From assembly GCA_963850345.1 (NCBI GenBank), contig CAWKKW010000007.1, positions 1 through 64,000 on the forward strand: a DNA stretch of 64,000 bases. Reading direction: 5' to 3'. Below are positions 25,141-34,775 of the stretch, piece by piece. Each line of letters begins with the position of its first letter. The first letter of the stretch is position 1. A program made the position numbers and the translations under genes. The stretch comes from CAWKKW01 sp963850345. Lineage in GTDB: Bacteria; Acidobacteriota; Terriglobia; Terriglobales; Acidobacteriaceae. The notes under the pieces are model-generated. The model saw only the letters and a program-made list of their open reading frames with translations. It did no database searches and had not been told where the DNA came from.

Positions 25141-27195
25141 CTACACCTCCGCGCCGCGCTCCATCGCTCGCTTATAGGTCGTCAATGCCAGCAGCGGGAA
25201 GTAATTGCGGTACAGATGGTATGCGAGATAAAACACCCGCGGAAATCCTGTACCGGTATACATCGCCTGCCGGGTGACGCCTTCGCCCGTGCTCTCGTCC
25301 CACGAGCCGTCCTTCTTTTGCCGGTTCAACAACCAGCGAATGCCCTTGGCTACCGAATCGCTGCGGGTATCTCCGGCCGACAACAAGCCCAGCAATGCCC
25401 AGGCTGTTTGCGACGGTGTGCTCGCGCCCACTCCGCGGGTCGTCGGGTCGTCATAGCTTCCACAGCTTTCGCCCCATCCGCCGTCGGAGTTTTGCACCAT
25501 GCGGATCCACTCCGCCGCCTGCTGAATCTGCGGCTCGTGATTCCACACGCCCATCGCTTCCAGGCCGCGCAATACCAGGAACGTGCCGTACAAGTAATTG
25601 ACGCCCCAGCGGCCAAACCAGCTTCCGTCCGGCTCCTGCTCATCAAAGATGAACTGGATCGCCTTTTCGACTCGCTTATCCTTGCGTGTGTAACCGTAGG
25701 TGGCCAGCGTCTCCAGGATCCGTCCCGTGATATCGACCGTCGGCGGATCGAGCATCGCGTTATGGTCGGCAAACGGGATGTACTGGAAGATCATCTTGGT
25801 GTTGTCTTTATCGAAGCTGCCCCAACCGCCATTGCGGCATTGCATGGCGAAGATCCAGTCCAGCGCGCGCTTGGAGACGTCGTACTGGTACCGCTCGCGC
25901 GGGTTATCAACCTTGTTCAACGCCAGCAGCACCTGGCCCGTATCGTCGACGTCAGGATAGAACTCGTTGTTGAACTCAAAGTACCAGCCGCCCGGCTGCG
26001 TGTTGCGAACCTTGACCGCCCAGTCGCCCTTGTGCCGCACTTCCTTCGACAACATCCAGTCCACGGCCTTGAGCATGCGCGGATCGTTGCGCGGCACTCC
26101 CGCCTCGCCCAGCGCGAAGACTGCCTGCGCTGTATCCCATACCGGCGACATGCACGGCTGCATGCGAAACGTCGGCGTGGCGTAGTCCGCAGTGCCCCGC
26201 GGCTCATCGATGCCCAGCTTTTCAAACTCATCCATCGCCCGGATCATCTGCGGGTCGTCCATCGAATAGCCCAGGCAACGCAGCGCGACTATGGCGTTGA
26301 GCATGGCGGGATAGATTGCCCCCAGCCCATCGCTCATCTCAAAGCGCTCCAGCATCCACTTCTCTGCCTTGTTCAGCGCCAGCTTGCGCAGCGGCCGTAC
26401 GTGCACCCGCTCCGCCCAGTGCGCGAGGCGATCGGTGAAGATGAAGAAGTTGCGCCAGCTGACCAGCTTCTTCTTGTCCCAGCGCAGATGCAGGTTGGCG
26501 TTCGCACGGCCGCCGACGAACAGCTCGTCGATGCCATGCTCCGGCGGAATCTTCTTGAACGGCTTCTTGGCATAGGCGATCGAGAGCGGCACCAGGATGG
26601 CGCGCGACCATGAGGAAATTTCGTAGATGTTGAAGTAGAACCACTTCGGAAACAACACGATCTCCGGCGGAATCGCCGGCACCGCGTCGTATTCGTATTG
26701 TCCCAGCGAACACAGATAGATCTTAGTGAAGGTGTTGCACTCGACCACGCCGCCGTTGGCGAGAATCCACTCCCGCGCTCGCGCCATCCATGGCTCATCC
26801 GCGGTCACGCCCATGAGCTTGCCCGCGAAATAACACTTCACCGACAGGCTGATGTTCGAGGGACCACCCGGATAGATCGACCATCCGCCATCCGCGTTCT
26901 GATACCGAAGAATCTCATTCAGCGCGCGCTCGAGCTTGCCCGTGTCTCCGGTGCCGAGCAGCGTGTGGGCGAAGATGTAATCCGCCTCCAGCATGCTGTC
27001 CGCTTCGAGTTCCCCACACCAGAATCCTTCTGGATGCTGCTGCGAGAGCACATATTCGCGCGACTTGGCGATGGAGGATTCGACTTCGTCGAGCCCGGCG
27101 TCAATGCGGCCGAACTTCGGAGCGACTGGTTGTGCACTTGCGAAAGATGGACTCATTTTGCCGACGACAAACTCACTCTCTGGCAGAGCCGGCAC
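25141..27195 (-). CDS. shc: squalene-hopene cyclase
   Basis: A 684-residue class II terpene cyclase turning squalene into hopene and hopanol on the inner-membrane surface. The proton-donating motif is D-V-D-D at 415-418, as DVDDTGQVLLAL. Several QW repeats are evident, for example YQNADGGWSIY, CRNGGWGSFD, QEPDGSWFGRWG and QNSDGGWGESCG. The length is within the family range. The chosen GTG at 27195 shares one base with the ispH stop (TAGTG); an ATG at 27156 is the alternative. The position directly after ispH couples C5-precursor output to triterpenoid formation. Confidence 0.97.
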   Translation of the reverse strand: MPALPESEFVVGKMSPSFASAQPVAPKFGRIDAGLDEVESSIAKSREYVLSQQHPEGFWCGELEADSMLEADYIFAHTLLGTGDTGKLERALNEILRYQNADGGWSIYPGGPSNISLSVKCYFAGKLMGVTADEPWMARAREWILANGGVVECNTFTKIYLCSLGQYEYDAVPAIPPEIVLFPKWFYFNIYEISSWSRAILVPLSIAYAKKPFKKIPPEHGIDELFVGGRANANLHLRWDKKKLVSWRNFFIFTDRLAHWAERVHVRPLRKLALNKAEKWMLERFEMSDGLGAIYPAMLNAIVALRCLGYSMDDPQMIRAMDEFEKLGIDEPRGTADYATPTFRMQPCMSPVWDTAQAVFALGEAGVPRNDPRMLKAVDWMLSKEVRHKGDWAVKVRNTQPGGWYFEFNNEFYPDVDDTGQVLLALNKVDNPRERYQYDVSKRALDWIFAMQCRNGGWGSFDKDNTKMIFQYIPFADHNAMLDPPTVDITGRILETLATYGYTRKDKRVEKAIQFIFDEQEPDGSWFGRWGVNYLYGTFLVLRGLEAMGVWNHEPQIQQAAEWIRMVQNSDGGWGESCGSYDDPTTRGVGASTPSQTAWALLGLLSAGDTRSDSVAKGIRWLLNRQKKDGSWDESTGEGVTRQAMYTGTGFPRVFYLAYHLYRNYFPLLALTTYKRAMERGAEV

Positions 27196-28220
27196 TAAGC
27201 CGACGCCTGGCCGTTTGAAGGAGCAGCAGCAATCGCCTGCACGATCTCAGGGGGCAGGCCAAAGCGCACGTTTTCCGGCATCACTTCTACTTCCTCCACA
27301 TCGCCGAAGCCCTTCTGCTTCAAATACGCCACAACTTCTTCGACCAGCACCTCGGGAGCCGACGCGCCGGCGGTCACGGCAACAGTACTTACGCCCTCAA
27401 ACCAGGCCGGATCGATTGCTTCTGAATTGTCGATCAGGTAGCTGCGTGTGCTCAGATTCTTGGAGACCTCTACCAGCCGATTGGAATTGGAACTGTTGTT
27501 CGAGCCCACTACCAGCACCAGGTCCGCATCATGCGCCACGTTTTTCACCGCGACTTGGCGATTTTCAGTCGCGTAGCAGATGTCCTGCGAATGCGGCCCG
27601 ACAATCTTGGGATACTTGATCTTCAATGCCTGAATGATGTCGCGTGCCTCGTCCAGACTCAGGGTCGTCTGCGTCAGATACGCGACGTGCTCGGGATCGG
27701 GCACTTCGAGTGACTGCACCTCGGCCACATTCGAAACGACCTGGGTTACCTCAGGAGCTTCCCCCAGCGTTCCTTCAATCTCGTCGTGATCGCGATGGCC
27801 GATCAGCACCAGCGAATAGCCCTGCCGCGCAAACTTGACCGCCTCAACGTGCACCTTGGTGACCAGCGGGCAGGTGGCATCGATCACCTTTAGCTTGCGC
27901 TCTTTGCTGCGCTCGCGCACCGCGGGTGAGACACCGTGGGCGCTGTAGATCACCCGCATCCCCGAAGGTACGTCGTCGATGTCATCCACAAAGATGGCGC
28001 CCTTATCCGCCAACTCGTTCACGACAAAACGGTTATGAACGATTTCTTTGCGCACGTAGATGGGCGCGCCAAAGGTCTCGAGCGCGATCTTCACAATATC
28101 GATCGCCCGGACTACGCCGGCACAGAATCCACGGGGTTTGAGCAGAAGGATGCGCTTCTCTGCCACGAGAGAGCCGTCCGTTGGCCCTGCGAGGAATGCT
28201 TCGCTTGTGTTGACAGTCAC
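27195..28220 (-). CDS. ispH: 4-hydroxy-3-methylbut-2-enyl diphosphate reductase (IspH)
   Basis: IspH makes IPP and DMAPP from HMBPP in the last MEP step. The 341-residue protein binds [4Fe-4S] through Cys33 (GFCAGV), Cys117 (DATCPLV) and Cys215 (DICYAT). Substrate contacts include SAHGVSP (93-99) and the SSNSNRL segment. The start is GTG at 28220, only six bases after a TATACT element, so the transcript may be leaderless. About 20 residues precede the conserved KRILLLKPRGFC core. It is the first gene of the hopanoid operon. Confidence 0.97.
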   Translation of the reverse strand: MTVNTSEAFLAGPTDGSLVAEKRILLLKPRGFCAGVVRAIDIVKIALETFGAPIYVRKEIVHNRFVVNELADKGAIFVDDIDDVPSGMRVIYSAHGVSPAVRERSKERKLKVIDATCPLVTKVHVEAVKFARQGYSLVLIGHRDHDEIEGTLGEAPEVTQVVSNVAEVQSLEVPDPEHVAYLTQTTLSLDEARDIIQALKIKYPKIVGPHSQDICYATENRQVAVKNVAHDADLVLVVGSNNSSNSNRLVEVSKNLSTRSYLIDNSEAIDPAWFEGVSTVAVTAGASAPEVLVEEVVAYLKQKGFGDVEEVEVMPENVRFGLPPEIVQAIAAAPSNGQASA

Positions 28221-28226
28221 AGGAGA

Positions 28227-28232
28227 AGTATA
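28227..28232 (-). promoter_or_regulatory. candidate -10 element (TATACT) of the ispH-shc-hpn operon
   Basis: On the minus strand TATACT is followed by six bases and then the ispH GTG. A start site at the usual distance from the -10 would coincide with the start codon. No clear -35 match was found. Confidence 0.45.
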
Positions 28233-28552
28233 CCTTGCCAGGGCCGCCGGACGATAGCCAGATGAACCTCAAAGTGTGTGCTTTCTTCAACAAACGGGCG
28301 ATGCTGCAGATGACTAATTGGTTACTCCTTAGACAGGGACGCCACGAGAGCCGCTCACGAGACTTCCCCTTCTCTTCGGCGCCCAATGCTGTCCCTTTCT
28401 TGATTCCTGCGACAGCCGGCAGATTTGAAATTATGCTGTTCGCAGCATCCCGCGACTCCTACGCCCGGGACTGATCGTCGGTAGAACTGGAACACCACGG
28501 AGGTAGGGCCACGCGCATCGCAAGCCTCGGTCACGCTGCCTTCGCGGCAACC

Positions 28553-29299
28553 ATGATCAGCCTCGGGATTCTCGGGTTGTTGAATTACCGGTACGCCGCC
28601 GTATGGCATCCGGTACCCACCACGGTGCCCGCACATCAGGTGCTGGGCTATCTCTGCGCCCTTCTCTCGCTGGCCTGTGGCATCGGCCTGCTCTGGAAGC
28701 GCACAGCCGCACCCACCGTCCGCGTGTTACTCGCCTATCTCTTCGTGTGGTCGCTGCTGGTGAGCCTCCCCGCCATCGTTAAAGCGCACGCGGCGTTCGG
28801 TTCATGGTACAACCTCGCCGAGCCTGCGGTGATGGTGGCAGCAGCCTGGATTCTGTACACATGGTTTGCCTCTGACTGGGACCGGCAACGATTCAGTTTC
28901 GCCACCGGGCCGAGGGGCGTACGTATTGCGCGGGTGCTCTTTGGCCTGGCTTTGATTTACTTCGGCATGGGCCATTTCGTCTTTCTCAAACAAACGGCAT
29001 CCGGCGTACCTGCCTGGCTGCCATGGCATGTAGCCTGGGCGTATCTCACCGGGTGTGCCTTTATCGCAGCGGGTTTGGCGATTCTGATTGCACGGTATGC
29101 ACGATTGGCAGCTGCGCTCTCCGCGGTTCAGATTGGCCTGTTCGTACTGCTGGTGTGGGTGCCAACGGTAGCGCCGGCAGGTCCGAAGAGCGACTTCCTA
29201 TGGACCGAGACCGTCATTTCTGCGGCATTGGCAACCGCCGCCTGGGTGGTGGCAGATTCCTACCGCGGCATACCGTGGCTCGCCCTCAAGAGGCGCTAG
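28553..29299 (+). CDS. DoxX-like integral membrane protein
   Basis: A 248-residue protein with seven or so membrane helices and DoxX-type features (GYLCALLSLACGIGLL, then ARVLFGLALIYFGMGHFVFL, quoted in parts). Its role is unknown; the family includes quinone-linked subunits and many orphans. The ATG at 28553 has no ribosome site and falls inside the first helix. The frame stays open upstream, where a GGAGGT (28499-28504) is followed six bases later by an in-frame ACG at 28511. Starting there would add 14 residues, RIASLGHAAFAAT after the first, and complete helix 1. Confidence 0.8.
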   Translation: MISLGILGLLNYRYAAVWHPVPTTVPAHQVLGYLCALLSLACGIGLLWKRTAAPTVRVLLAYLFVWSLLVSLPAIVKAHAAFGSWYNLAEPAVMVAAAWILYTWFASDWDRQRFSFATGPRGVRIARVLFGLALIYFGMGHFVFLKQTASGVPAWLPWHVAWAYLTGCAFIAAGLAILIARYARLAAALSAVQIGLFVLLVWVPTVAPAGPKSDFLWTETVISAALATAAWVVADSYRGIPWLALKRR

Positions 29300-29421
29300 C
29301 AGCGCTTCCCACGGCGCCAGTGGTCACGGCCACACCACCCCCGTGCGATCGACAAGCAATCGAGTTACGCAACAGCCTCGAATGAGCCCTCTGACGGCCA
29401 GGTTCTCGCGACCGGAGCACT

Positions 29422-31116
29422 TCAGCGGCTCGACTTCAACATCTGCTCGGCGTGTTTCATCGAGGTCTCCGTCAGCTTCGCGCCGCTCAACATGCGGGCC
29501 ACCTCTTCCGTACGCGCTTCCTTCTCCAGCAGGTGCACTGAAGTGCGAGTGCGCCCCTGCTGCTCCCGCTTCTCGATCAGAAAATGCTGATCGGCAAACG
29601 CAGCGATCTGCGGCAGGTGGGTCACACACAAGACTTGCTGCGCCTTCGAGAGCGCCTTCAACTTCTGCCCCACCGCCTCTGCCGCCCGCCCTCCAATGCC
29701 GATGTCAATTTCATCGAACACCAGCGTACGAGGCACCATCGATTTGCGCCGTCCCTTCGACTGGGCGTGGCTCGCACCCTCTTCCACGCTCACCTTCAAC
29801 GCCAGCAGCACACGCGACATCTCGCCGCCCGACGCGATCTCATCCAGCGGCTTGAGCGGCTCTCCCGCGTTAGTTGCGATGCGGCATTCGATCACGTCCC
29901 AACCCTGCGTCGTCCAGTCCGAGGGCTCTTCTCGCGGAGTCACCGTCACCGCGAACTTCACCTTCATCGCCAGGTCGTTGATCTGCGCCTCGGCAAGCTT
30001 CTCCAGCTTTCTTGCCGCGCTCGAACGCTGCTCGCTGACCGCCCGCGCAGCCTGCCGATACCCCTCGGCCGCCTGTGCCACCTCCAGTCGCAGCGTTTTC
30101 AGCACCTCGTCCCGGTTCTCAATCTCGTTCAGCCGCTCCGCCACTTCTTCGCCGTAGGCGATCACCTCAGCCAGCGTTGAGCCGTACTTGCGCTTGAGCC
30201 GATCGAGCAGCGCCAGCCGGTCTTCGATCTCCGCCAGCCGCTCGGGCGAGGAGTGGATCCGTTCAGAGTAGTCACGCACCGTCGCGCTCACATCTTCGAC
30301 CAGTGCGCGTGCCGACGCGAGCTGCTGCACACACTCTGAGAAGTGCGCATCGTAGCGCGCCAGTTCCTCCACGTGCTTGCCCGCGGATCGCAGCGTCACC
30401 TCCGCGGATCCGCTGCTCTCGTACAGCAAGTCGTACGCGCTCATCGCCGCCGCGTACAGTTTCTCCGCGTTGCCAAGAACGCGCTTTTCGGTCTCGAGCG
30501 CCTCGTCTTCGTCGGCCACAGGCTGCGCATTCTCAATCTCCCGCCGCTGAAAGGTCCACAGGTCCGCCATGCGCAGCCGATCCTGTTCGTCACTTTCTAG
30601 AGAACGCAGCCGCTCCGAGACTTCCCTCCAACGCGTAAACGCGGCCTGTACGCCATCGGTCGCAATGCCGGCGAAGCGGTCGAGCAATCCTCGCTGTTGC
30701 GCTGCGTCGAACGCCCCCAGCGTCTCGCTCTGCGCGTGCACCAGCGCGAGTTCGGGAGCCAGTTGCCGCAGGACGGCGACCGTGGCCGGCTGATTGTTCA
30801 CGTACACGCGGCCCTTGCCGCTCTGCTGGATCTCGCGGCGCAGGATAATCTCCGCTCCGTCGCCATCGATGCCGTTCGCTTCCAGCGTGGCCTCAGCTCC
30901 CGCCGTGCTCTCAAAGACGCAGGCCACCACCGCCTTGTCTGCGCCGTGACGCACCACGTCAGAAGACGCCTTGTCTCCCATCAGCAGCGCCAGCGCATCG
31001 ACCAGGATGGATTTTCCGGCGCCGGTCTCGCCAGTCAACAGGTTGAGCCCCGGACCAAAGACGGCGATCGCATGATCGATCACCGCATAATTCTCAGCTC
31101 GCAACTCCAGCAGCAT
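29422..31116 (-). CDS. recN: DNA repair protein RecN
   Basis: A 564-residue SMC-like ATPase acting in double-strand-break repair. The Walker A motif is GETGAGKS (29-36). A coiled-coil pair occupies about 160-375. The ABC signature is LDEIASGGEMSRVLLALK and Walker B is TLVFDEIDIGIGG, with HLPQIAAFAD as the switch histidine. GAGG 5 nt upstream supports the ATG at 31116 (MLLELRAENYAV) over one 17 codons earlier. It diverges from the tol-pal operon with a 117-nt gap and converges on the DoxX gene. Confidence 0.96.
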   Translation of the reverse strand: MLLELRAENYAVIDHAIAVFGPGLNLLTGETGAGKSILVDALALLMGDKASSDVVRHGADKAVVACVFESTAGAEATLEANGIDGDGAEIILRREIQQSGKGRVYVNNQPATVAVLRQLAPELALVHAQSETLGAFDAAQQRGLLDRFAGIATDGVQAAFTRWREVSERLRSLESDEQDRLRMADLWTFQRREIENAQPVADEDEALETEKRVLGNAEKLYAAAMSAYDLLYESSGSAEVTLRSAGKHVEELARYDAHFSECVQQLASARALVEDVSATVRDYSERIHSSPERLAEIEDRLALLDRLKRKYGSTLAEVIAYGEEVAERLNEIENRDEVLKTLRLEVAQAAEGYRQAARAVSEQRSSAARKLEKLAEAQINDLAMKVKFAVTVTPREEPSDWTTQGWDVIECRIATNAGEPLKPLDEIASGGEMSRVLLALKVSVEEGASHAQSKGRRKSMVPRTLVFDEIDIGIGGRAAEAVGQKLKALSKAQQVLCVTHLPQIAAFADQHFLIEKREQQGRTRTSVHLLEKEARTEEVARMLSGAKLTETSMKHAEQMLKSSR

Positions 31117-31233
31117 CCATGCCTCAAAACATGATCCGAGCGCAGCATAGCATGCTAGACCGCTCATCCTCCGCGAACCCTACTGCCAACTTGGTTCACT
31201 CCATCCGCGTCTGGTAACGTAATTAATGAAGCG

Positions 31234-32013
31234 ATGACATATCTTTTGCATGCAGCAGCTTTTCTCATGCTTCAAGGCGACACGGACACCACCGCGGCGC
31301 CTCCCCCGAGCGGCAGCGCTTTGCTCGAAATGCTTCATAACAGTGGCCCCGTCGCGCTGACCGTTCTCGGTCTGCTGGCGCTGGCCAGCCTTTACTCCTG
31401 GGCCATCATTCTCGCCAAGTGGTCCGCCTTTCGTCGCGCCCGCGCCCAGAGCAGCCGCTTCCTTCGCGCCTTTCGCAAGGCTGGTCGTCTGCAGGAAATC
31501 GCCACCGTCAGCGAACAGTTCAAACCGAGTCCCCTGGTCAACGTCTTCGATGAAGTCTACGAGACCTATCGCAGGCAGACCGGCGGCTCAGGTCCGGCAC
31601 GCAACATCACCGCGCTCGAACGCTCCGCACAGAGCGCGGCCAGCGAATCCCTCACCGCGATGGAAGACCGTCTAACGTGGCTCGCCACCATCGGCGCCGT
31701 CTCGCCCTTCCTAGGTCTCTTCGGCACCATCATGGGTATCGTCGACGCCTTTCATGGCCTGGGAACGGCCGGAGCCGCCACCCTGCGCGCCGTCGCTCCG
31801 GGCGTCTCTGAAGCACTGATCACCACCGCCGCCGGCCTCGTCGTCGCCGTCCCCGCAGTGATTGCGTACAACCAGTTCACCGCGCGGTTGCGCGAATTTG
31901 CCTCCCGCATGGACGACTTCGCCCGCGAACTGCTCAACAGCCTGGAAGAGTCAGAACTGCAACCCGGACAGGACCCGATCGAAAGAGAGACCGCACGTGG
32001 CCTTCACCGGTAG
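31234..32013 (+). CDS. tolQ: TolQ/ExbB-type proton channel subunit
   Basis: A 259-residue inner-membrane protein, first in a complete tol-pal order. It has three helices: about 32-55, 145-167 and 183-207. The conserved channel-lining segment is WLATIGAVSPFLGLFGTIMGIVDAF, and AITTAAGL-like ALITTAAGLVVAVPAVIAYN is the third helix. With TolR it uses the proton gradient to power TolA during outer-membrane constriction. The downstream tolR GTG lies 17 bases inside this gene, so translation is coupled. Confidence 0.93.
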   Translation: MTYLLHAAAFLMLQGDTDTTAAPPPSGSALLEMLHNSGPVALTVLGLLALASLYSWAIILAKWSAFRRARAQSSRFLRAFRKAGRLQEIATVSEQFKPSPLVNVFDEVYETYRRQTGGSGPARNITALERSAQSAASESLTAMEDRLTWLATIGAVSPFLGLFGTIMGIVDAFHGLGTAGAATLRAVAPGVSEALITTAAGLVVAVPAVIAYNQFTARLREFASRMDDFARELLNSLEESELQPGQDPIERETARGLHR

Positions 32014-32422
32014 AGGCGGCCACACAAAGACTTCGCTCGCGGAGATCAACATCACTCCGCTGGTCGACGTCGTCCTCGTGCTGCTGGTCATCTTCATGCT
32101 CACCGCTCCGGTGCTGCAATCGGGCATCGAAGTCGCCGTTCCTAAGACCAGGACCGTCAAGGAAATTACCGAGCAGCGCTTGGTCGTCACCATCGATCGG
32201 GAACAGCGCGTCTTTCTTGGCGATCAGCCCATCAATGTTGCGGAGTTGCCGACGCGCCTGCTCCAGGGCACCAGCGATCCCACCCACAAAGTCATCTATC
32301 TCCGCGCCGACGAGAAAGTCCCCTTCGGCGCTTTCGCTTCGGTGATGGACGCCGTCAAACAAGCGGGGATCACCAACATCAGCATCGTCACTCAGCCTCT
32401 CGACAAGGGTCGCGCGAAGTAG
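31997..32422 (+). CDS. tolR: TolR/ExbD-type protein
   Basis: A 141-residue protein with a single membrane helix (about 22-40) and periplasmic domain. Asp24 in NITPLVDVVLVLLV is the conserved proton-carrying residue. The start is GTG at 31997, with GAGAG just upstream, overlapping tolQ. The rest (GDQPINVAELPTRL, VIYLRADEKVPFGAF) is the usual ExbD/TolR dimeric domain. Partner of the TolQ-like gene. Confidence 0.93.
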   Translation: MAFTGRGGHTKTSLAEINITPLVDVVLVLLVIFMLTAPVLQSGIEVAVPKTRTVKEITEQRLVVTIDREQRVFLGDQPINVAELPTRLLQGTSDPTHKVIYLRADEKVPFGAFASVMDAVKQAGITNISIVTQPLDKGRAK

Positions 32423-32435
32423 CGGAGGGCAAGTC

Positions 32436-33284
32436 ATGGCGATCCGCGAACATGTTGAGGTCGAACGGCAGTCCTTCGGTGCGCCCGCCGTCGGCTCGCT
32501 CGCGCTGCATCTCGGCATCGCCGGAGCCTTCCTCGCGCTGGCCTACATCAACGGCCACCTCCACCGTGATATGTGGGGCTCGAACGAAAAGCAGGGAGCC
32601 ATCCAGGCCAGCCTGGTCAGCAATGCGCCCGCTCTGCCGCTGCCGCAGGAGATGCCGCCGAGTCCCAACGTTCTCGCCACTGACACTCCCAGCCCTGCGC
32701 CTGCTCCGGAAGCCCCGCAGCCCAAAGCCGCGCCCATCCCGGATGAGACTGCGATCCCCATTCCGGTGAAGGAGAAGCCGAAGCCCAAGGAGCCGCCCAA
32801 GAAGCAGCCGCCCGCGGAAAAGCCCACACCCAAGCCACCGACGCCCACTGCGCGACCTGCGCTGCACCCCCAGCCTGTGCCGCAGCAGCAGAATCGCGCG
32901 CAGTACGGACAGGGCGCGCCGCAGATGGCGCGATCCATTGCGACCAATCAAGGCCCGCAAAGCCCCGTCGAGATCAAGGGTGGAGCGACCGGGTTTCAAT
33001 ATGGCTGGTATGTCGAGGTCATCACCCGCAAGGTTCGCCAGAATTGGTACCCCTCGCAGGCCCCCATCGGTACCGAGGTCTCGGTCAACTTCACCGTCAA
33101 TCGCAGCGGTCAGCCCTCCAATGTGCGCGTCGAAAAATCCAGCGGCAATCCGAGTTACGATTCCTCCGCCGTTCGCGCTGTCCAGCGTGTTGACACCTTC
33201 GGTCCCCTTCCAGCGGGCTACAACCAAAGCACGCTCATCGTAACGTACACTTTCAGTACCTCGAACAATGGGTCTGGCAGATGA
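32436..33284 (+). CDS. TonB/TolA-like energy transducer
   Basis: A 282-residue periplasm-spanning protein in the position of tolA. One membrane helix (about 18-38) is followed by a long Pro/Lys/Ala-rich spacer (about 65-160) and a C-terminal TonB-type domain (about 185-275, with KVRQNWYP, VNFTVNRSGQPSNVRVEKSSG). It would transmit TolQR force to TolB/Pal. GGAGGG about 7 nt upstream supports the ATG. The spacer is proline-rich like TonB rather than the long helix of enteric TolA. The stop overlaps tolB by ATGA. Confidence 0.9.
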   Translation: MAIREHVEVERQSFGAPAVGSLALHLGIAGAFLALAYINGHLHRDMWGSNEKQGAIQASLVSNAPALPLPQEMPPSPNVLATDTPSPAPAPEAPQPKAAPIPDETAIPIPVKEKPKPKEPPKKQPPAEKPTPKPPTPTARPALHPQPVPQQQNRAQYGQGAPQMARSIATNQGPQSPVEIKGGATGFQYGWYVEVITRKVRQNWYPSQAPIGTEVSVNFTVNRSGQPSNVRVEKSSGNPSYDSSAVRAVQRVDTFGPLPAGYNQSTLIVTYTFSTSNNGSGR

Positions 33285-34681
33285 CGTTGAGCCATTCGAT
33301 TACTTCTACCCAGTGGGCGCCGACACGAATGAAAGCTAGTCCGATTCGATTGCAATCCTTCCTCCTCTATTCCGTCTTCCTCCTCTCTCTCATTGGTACA
33401 GTCAACCTGCAGGCACAGGACTGGGTGCACACCGGCACGAATCTCGGCAACCAGCGCATCCGCCTGGCCGTCGCCGATTTTAAGGCCGTCTCGACCGATT
33501 CCTCGGCCGTGAACTTGAAATCGGTGTTCGACACCACCCTGTTCAACGACCTCACCAACGCCGGCATCTTCGACATGGTTTCGAAGAGCATGGCGCCCCC
33601 CGCCACTCCTGGCTCGCCGCAGGAGATCAATCTCGGTCAGTGGTCTGCCGCACCCTCCAGCGCCGCCATGGTGGCCTTCGGCGCACTCGGCGTCAGCGGA
33701 GATCGTCTGAATGTCTCCGGCTGGCTCTTCGATGCCAACAACACGCAGTCTCCCCAGGTGCTCGGCAAGCAGTACAACGAAGCCTCGAGCCAGGAGAACG
33801 CACGCATGATCGCCCACCGGTTCGCGGACGAGATCATCCTGCGACTCGGAGGCGGCATCAATGGCATCGCCGAAACCAAGATCTTCTACGTCTCGGGCAG
33901 AACCGGCCTGAAAGAGATCTGGCAGATGGACTACGACGGCCAGGGCGCTCACGCCATCACTCACCTCGGCACCGTATCTATTTCTCCTCGTGTTTCTCCG
34001 GACAATGCGCGCATCGCCTTCAGCTCCCTGGGCAAGCTCGGCTGGAGTCTGCGCATGTATTCGCTGGAACTCGGCCGCATGGTCAACGTCAGCTCCAGCG
34101 GCAGCGCCAACCTCTCGCCCGCATGGTCAAGCGATGGGGCCAAGCTGGCCTTCTCCTCCAACCGCTCCGGCGACCCCGAGATCTGGGCGTCCGATGCGAC
34201 CGGCGGTGGCGCACGCCGGCTGACTTCGTTCCGGGGACCGGATGTCTCGCCGGTGTGGAACCCCAAGACCAATTCTCAGATCGCGTGGGTGAGCGACCGC
34301 ACCGGCCTGCCCCAGATCTACGTCATGGATTCCGATGGCGGCAACGTGCAGCGCATGACCGACGGCGGCTATGCTACTTCGCCATCATGGTCGCCCAATG
34401 GCCAGTTCCTCGCCTTCGCCTGGAATCGCAAGTACGGTCCCGGCGCTCCCGGCGGCCAGGACATCTACGTCATGGACATTGCCAGCAAACGCTGGATTCA
34501 GCTCACCCACGAGGCGGGCCGCAATGATTTCCCCTCCTGGGCTCCGGATGGCCGGCATCTTGTCTTTCAACGGGAAGATGGGGGCGGTTCCCAAATCTGG
34601 ACCATGCTCGCAGATGGGACAGAACAACACGCCCTTACGCATGGTGGCGGTAATTCCATGCCGAATTGGAGCTGGAAGTAA
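33281..34681 (+). CDS. tolB: Tol-Pal system protein TolB
   Basis: A 466-residue periplasmic protein. A signal peptide (SFLLYSVFLLSLIGTVNLQA) precedes the N-terminal domain (about 45-200) and a six-bladed beta-propeller made of repeats such as SPRVSPDNARIAFSS, SPAWSSDGAKLAFSSNRSG and SPSWSPNGQFLAFAW. It links the inner-membrane motor to Pal. The ATG at 33281 overlaps the transducer stop; an ATG at 33329 gives a tidier signal peptide and is a real alternative. Confidence 0.95.
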   Translation: MTLSHSITSTQWAPTRMKASPIRLQSFLLYSVFLLSLIGTVNLQAQDWVHTGTNLGNQRIRLAVADFKAVSTDSSAVNLKSVFDTTLFNDLTNAGIFDMVSKSMAPPATPGSPQEINLGQWSAAPSSAAMVAFGALGVSGDRLNVSGWLFDANNTQSPQVLGKQYNEASSQENARMIAHRFADEIILRLGGGINGIAETKIFYVSGRTGLKEIWQMDYDGQGAHAITHLGTVSISPRVSPDNARIAFSSLGKLGWSLRMYSLELGRMVNVSSSGSANLSPAWSSDGAKLAFSSNRSGDPEIWASDATGGGARRLTSFRGPDVSPVWNPKTNSQIAWVSDRTGLPQIYVMDSDGGNVQRMTDGGYATSPSWSPNGQFLAFAWNRKYGPGAPGGQDIYVMDIASKRWIQLTHEAGRNDFPSWAPDGRHLVFQREDGGGSQIWTMLADGTEQHALTHGGGNSMPNWSWK

Positions 34682-34775
34682 TTTATTCTGAATGCATTGA
34701 CGTTTTCGGCCTGCAGTGAAGGCTATGCCAGGCTCAGTTGTTGCCCTAGATCATCACGTTTCAGGGGAGAAGATC

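Noticed and set aside
25216..26613. A 465-codon plus-strand frame opposite shc
   Set aside because: Antisense shadow of the cyclase; no ribosome site or recognisable protein.
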